From the NCBI GenBank assembly GCA_030549495.1, contig JAUIRK010000376.1, positions 310,001 through 374,000 of the forward strand: a DNA stretch of 64,000 bases. Reading direction: 5' to 3'. The notes under the pieces are model-generated. The model was not told the origin of the DNA and searched no databases. It saw only the letters and a list, made by a program, of their open reading frames with translations. Positions within the stretch are counted from its first letter, which is position 1. Every line of letters begins with the position of its first letter. A program made the position numbers and the translations under genes. This DNA comes from Nectonema munidae (Eukaryota; Nematomorpha; Nectonematoida; Nectonematidae). Below, piece after piece: positions 60,075 through 64,000 of this stretch.

Positions 60075-60385
60075 GGGGCGCACATCCGGGGGTCGGGCCG
60101 AAAAGCCTATTCGCCCCTCCCCCCTCTAATAATTTTGGATTTTTTTAAACTAGTGTATATACGTCATATAATTAAAATATTTTCTGGAAGTATAGTTTTT
60201 GAATTTCATCAATTTTGTAAAAAAAATATAAAGTAGTCTTATAAATTTAGGTATGCGCTGAATACACTCTATTTTAAAGGTTTGCTTGAATATTTGGTCT
60301 CCCGTGGTATTTCCAGACCAGTAATTTTGAAAATTGCAAAAAAAATTTCGTCCCCCAATAATTTTGAGGATTTACGCCCCTAGGT
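60075..60385. mobile_element. hAT-like MITE, ~310 bp, upstream of the cis-prenyltransferase gene
   Basis: The left end TTGGGGCGCACATCC and right end (reverse complement) TAGGGGCGTAAATCC form an imperfect 15-bp TIR, with pairs of C-rich words just inside (CGCCCCTCCCCCC; CGTCCCCCAATAATTT). It ends about 120 bp before the ATG of the gene, so it may lie in its promoter or 5' leader. Confidence 0.45.
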
Positions 60386-60505
60386 TGAAACTCCTAAACA
60401 TCTATATGCTTAAAGTAAAAAATGTAAACCCTTTGTTCATTATTATTTCCTCTTTTTTAAGATGGATGTATTTTTTAGAGTTCCTTAATGGATTACGTTT
60501 GAAAG

Positions 60506-61327
60506 ATGTCTACGTGGTTTGCAGAGAAATACACCCTTTCTTGGCTACAAAAACTAATTTTGTCCATTCTCAAACTTGGTCCCATCCCAAGACATGTTTC
60601 CATAGTAATGGACGGAAATAGAAGGTACGCCAACAAACACGCTTTTCAAAAATTTCATGGCCACTCTCTTGGCTTTGAAAAGTTGACAGAGATCATGCAA
60701 TGCTGTTCTGACTTGGGCGTACAAGAACTCTCCGTGTACGCGTTCAGTATCTTCAATTTCAACAGGAATGCACAGGAGGTTGACTACTTGATGGACTTGT
60801 GCCGAGAAAAGCTGAAGCTCTTACTCAAAGAAAAAGACACCTTGGTTCAAAAGTTGATTAGAGTGAGATTTCTTGGTCAATTATCCCTACTTCCCGAAGA
60901 TATCCAATATTGGATTAAGGAGATTCATGACGTGATTTTGCCGCATGAGGCCAAATCCACTCTTAACATAATGTTCGCGTACACTTCCAGACATGAAATG
61001 ACGAATGCAATCAACTCCATTGTGACAAGCGTTGATAAACATGGTGACCCAATTCAAGTCGACAACATAAATGAAGATCTGATAGCATCAAAGTTATTGA
61101 CGGCGGGATCCTTGGATGTAGACCTATTCATTCGGACATCCGGGGAAACGCGATTCAGTGACTACCTCCTCTGGCAATCCTCCTTTGCCTGTCTTTACTT
61201 TTCAACGAAGTTGTGGCCTGCTTTCAGCATATACGACCTTTTTTCTGCCATTTTCTACTATCAAGTGCAAACGTTCAGCATTCACCAAGTTAAGAAGAGA
61301 TATAATGCAAGACTTTTACACATTTAG
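60506..61327 (+). CDS. DHDDS: Dehydrodolichyl diphosphate synthase catalytic subunit (cis-prenyltransferase)
   Basis: The enzyme extends farnesyl diphosphate with isopentenyl diphosphate to the long cis-polyprenol used for dolichol, at the ER membrane, in animals with the partner NUS1/NgBR. The 273 residues align with human DHDDS from the start (LQKLILSILKLGPIPRHVSI for [20 protein letters not shown]). Visible motifs: region I IVMDGNRRYA (catalytic Asp near residue 36), the GHSLGFEKL His block, region III YAFSIFNFNRNAQEVDYLMD, NIMFAYTSRHEMTNAI, and region V VDLFIRTSGETRFSDYLLWQ with the following LYFSTKLWP. The usual Glu of SIENF is Phe here. It is about 60 residues shorter than human DHDDS, lacking its C-terminal helical extension. 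An in-frame TGA at 60500 fixes the ATG. The gene has no intron, so a functional retrocopy is possible. AATAAA words occur at 61687 and 61697. Confidence 0.92.
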   Translation: MSTWFAEKYTLSWLQKLILSILKLGPIPRHVSIVMDGNRRYANKHAFQKFHGHSLGFEKLTEIMQCCSDLGVQELSVYAFSIFNFNRNAQEVDYLMDLCREKLKLLLKEKDTLVQKLIRVRFLGQLSLLPEDIQYWIKEIHDVILPHEAKSTLNIMFAYTSRHEMTNAINSIVTSVDKHGDPIQVDNINEDLIASKLLTAGSLDVDLFIRTSGETRFSDYLLWQSSFACLYFSTKLWPAFSIYDLFSAIFYYQVQTFSIHQVKKRYNARLLHI

Positions 61328-63250
61328 GATTTCTTCCTCAAAATCAATAGTTTGATTTTCCAGAAGAGAATGTTAAAATGAATAGTATTTTTACCCTTTA
61401 AAATATTTATACTATTATTTACATAAATTTTTCTTTACTGTTCTTTATTGTGTTATGCTAATCGGCTAATTCTCCATTAATTCTTTTACTTCCTCGGCTT
61501 GTAAATTTAATCAGCATAAAATTCTAAAACTTCCTAATTATGCTCTACTTTATTTTAACTCTAGAACGCCTTACAGGGTCATTTTGACCTTTTATTCTAT
61601 TCACTTCCTTATTATTGTTTGAAAAGTTAACATGAACGTTTAGCATTCTATCACTTTGTTTCATATAAAGGGAGAAACTTATATATAATAAAATAGAATA
61701 AATAGCAATCAAAATTTTGAACTAGTTTAGACTAATACTAAAACACCCACCGTTGTCATTTTGACCTTTGATGAAAAAGCCTTCTGTTCAACATGAGTAT
61801 AACAACATTATAAACTTATAAATCAAACGTATTGATTTTATATCAACATGTAATATACAAATTTTCAAATGATTTCTTATTGGCAGTTGAATTTTTTATT
61901 TAATGCATCATTTACTTAATTCTGTTTTCGATAAAGTTGTTTTCATTTCTCTGTTATTTTCATTTCAATTTTTAGTTTCAGCAATTCTATATCTTTTTTT
62001 TCAAACAAGTAAAATTTTATTATTCCTTTATAAATAAACAATCGAAACATCTTTTCTTCATTTCCTTTGACTCCTCAAAAGAATTGAAGTTGAAAAGAAT
62101 TGATGAATATAAAACGTTTTAAAAACAACGAATTTTTATTAATATTATATTTGATTACGTTCATTTGCTTATTTGCGTAAAGAAACGAGACAGATTAGAA
62201 TGTGTTTCTGAAGGTGGCATTACAAGGAAAGATGGTTTGGATGGTAGTTTCTTCCACTACCATAATATGACATTTTCATTATTTGTTATACAGCAACTGA
62301 AAAATTAATGTTTTTTAAGAATTTTAAGGGAATTTATTTCTGTGAGCTGATCAGGAGAGCATTTATACTCAAGGGAGGTGAAGCTTGAATAAGTTTGTGA
62401 AAGACCGCTCTGTCTATATCTTCTTACATTCTTTAAACTATTACTTTCAGCCTAACTATTTTTTGATAGAAAATACACTATATATTAAAAGGAAAATGGT
62501 AGTTTTAGGACTTTAGGAAAACGGAGTAAATCTACTTTGATGCCAGATGGATCACTGATGATTGATTTTTCCGCTTACAACACCCGTCTCTTGGTTCTTG
62601 GTCAAAATGGCCCAAAATCTAAACTGCCAAAATTTAAAATAGTTTTTTTATGAAATTATTTCAATTTTCTTATAGATTTAAAATTTTTTATTTAAATTTA
62701 TATATTTTTTTCATCTTCAATTTTAATTTTTGAGATATTATTTTGTTTTGATTTAAAAAATTTTTTATATAGGTATCTTCTTCTTTATATCTTCGGTGTA
62801 TCTAAAAACTTTTTTTGTATATTTCAAACATGAGATTTAAACTTCTTAAAGACAAAATCTACAAAATTAAACAAATCGAAAAGCTCAAAAACCAAAAATT
62901 TTTGAACGTACATCCGATGCGTGCTTCCCTTTGTTCTCCAAAGCTTTCCATCTCTGCTTTTATCCTAAAGCATCTCTGCTTTTATTATTTACAACGTCAG
63001 TGAACTTTACTTTAATTTAAATCGAGGCATTTAAAAAAACTCTTCAAGTTTAAAACAACAAAACTTGTTTCATTTAATTTTTAATAAATATTAGAGAATA
63101 ACTTAAATGATCTATAGCAAAAAAAATTGCATCAATCTTCATTTTAATAATTTGTATGCAAAATACAACTTTAAAATGCTTTTTTGATATTATAAATTTT
63201 GCAGTAAAGATGATATTCTTGGTGTAGTATGTATCAAATAAATTCTTTTA
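61328..63250. other. 3' flank of DHDDS and AT-rich sequence
   Basis: It contains candidate poly(A) signals (61687-61702). GGTCATTTTGACC (61579-61591) and TGTCATTTTGACCTT (61756-61770) are similar words about 180 bp apart. No further gene was found. Confidence 0.4.
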
Positions 63251-63254
63251 TGCA

Positions 63255-63366
63255 TTGATTAGATGCTCGATTCGAAACAGCATCGATCCTGCTTTCCTCA
63301 TAGTTCGGATACAAGCGGCGCATTGTGCCTTTTCGATGAAAACACCCCACGGTACCTTTACCTTCG
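63255..63366 (+). mobile_element. tRNA-derived SINE, copy 4 (deleted around the B box)
   Basis: ATTAGATGCTCGATTCG continues to CATCGATCCTGCTTTCCTCATA and the body GATACAAGCGGCGCATTGTG ... CACGGTACCTTTACCTT. The stretch containing the B box is deleted relative to copies 1 and 2. Confidence 0.8.
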
Positions 63367-64000
63367 AATCTCGAATTGGTAGTGTTTTCCCTTGTACTAT
63401 CTTAATTTAATGTTTTTCTGGTCTTCCTTAGAGAAGCTATCCTTAGACTCCTTTATTCGCCATTGCTTTCATTTAATTTCTCGTTCCCACTCAATTTCAT
63501 TAATACATAATATGCGGTTTTCCTTCTTTTCTAATTAGAAAAATACAGTTCTTCCTGGTGTGACTGTATCTCTCTGCTTTTTAATTTTATAAAAAAAGTC
63601 AGTGAAAAGAGAATTGGAATTGATTTTTATTTTTTTTAGCCCTTATAGAAAGAAGGAACATGTATTTATTTCTTTGATATATCTTTTTAAATAGTTAAGG
63701 CAAAATTTGAAGATGTATATACTTATAAAATTGATAAAACAACTTCCACTTTAGATTTGTACAGTGTGGCGGATGTCTTTTTTCACGAGCTGTAAACCTT
63801 TGTAAGGATTGCACTTCTAACCAACACAGCTGCCAATTTTCACGATCGTGAAAGAGATAAAGAAGAATTTTGAAGGCTTTACAAGTAGTTATTGCACAGA
63901 TTTGGATTTGGGCCGACTTGGAGAAAGCCTTCAACTGACCAAGAACTGGGATTGCAGCTTTGCTTTCGCGCACTCCGGACACAAGACACTGCTCTCGTCC
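63367..64000. other. Unassigned sequence at the right edge
   Basis: 63695-63982 on the minus strand is open for 95 codons (MSGVRESKAAIPVLGQLKAF ...), with balanced composition and somewhat higher GC from about 63760 onward. I do not recognise the protein. It could be an exon or a transposon piece continuing past the window. Confidence 0.3.

Noticed and set aside
60334-60621. 95-codon plus-strand reading overlapping DHDDS
   Set aside because: It is in a different frame from DHDDS and begins within the MITE end.
61579-61770. GGTCATTTTGACC words as nuclear-receptor response elements
   Set aside because: Spacing is not the usual one-base inverted repeat, and they lie 3' of the gene; chance or a decayed MITE is as likely.

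Overview
This is an AT-rich animal (nuclear, intron-containing) sequence in which most identifiable matter is decayed transposable elements. The mix of element families (non-LTR retrotransposons, hAT, piggyBac, Merlin, MULE, a tRNA-derived SINE) and the small secreted Gly-rich peptide genes suggest an arthropod, possibly a copepod such as a sea louse. That host assignment is inference. No bacterial operon, CRISPR array, rRNA or functional tRNA gene was seen, and no LTR retrovirus or Polinton was recognised.

Host genes. The clearest is an intronless 273-codon cis-prenyltransferase of the DHDDS type (60506-61327, +). On the minus strand I could assemble three short genes that single-frame reading misses: each has a 39-nt coding exon holding the start of a signal peptide, a phase-0 intron, and a last exon encoding a Gly-rich mature peptide (9980-12412, 20495-21522, 32047-33516). 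The last two are paralogues: exon sequences, splice sites, intron flanks, a 5' non-coding exon, a TATA box, an ATGCAAAT octamer and poly(A) signals all correspond, so a multi-kb locus was duplicated (about 20.4-24.0 kb and 32.0-36.9 kb). One copy's second intron is almost wholly a ~720-bp GAGT tetranucleotide array.

Mobile elements by region. 0-9 kb: SINE copies, a hAT-like MITE and a Merlin transposase relic. 15-20.2 kb: a ~1.07-kb long inverted repeat, a hAT transposase with BED finger, and a piggyBac relic ending at a clean TTAA. 22-30.6 kb: LINE pieces, a second hAT relic, SINEs and a hAT MITE. 35-39 kb: two relics of an unnamed repeated protein family. 39-44 kb: element A (tandem 150-bp units) abutting a CR1/Jockey-like LINE that carries a 139-bp TTAA MITE. 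44-46.2 kb: hAT and MULE remnants. 47.5-50.3 kb: a 103-G homopolymer and an R1/LOA-like LINE. 51.2-55.3 kb: element B, a TTAA-bounded 4.1-kb element built of two ~150-bp tandem arrays with G/C hairpins at both ends, an inverted relative of element A. 55.5-58.8 kb: hAT, a Tigger-like end and two more TTAA MITEs.

The two most interesting items are the secreted Gly-rich peptide gene cluster and the twin-array, TTAA-bounded element (A/B) with its hairpin ends. All splice models and family assignments are by eye and need transcript and homology support.
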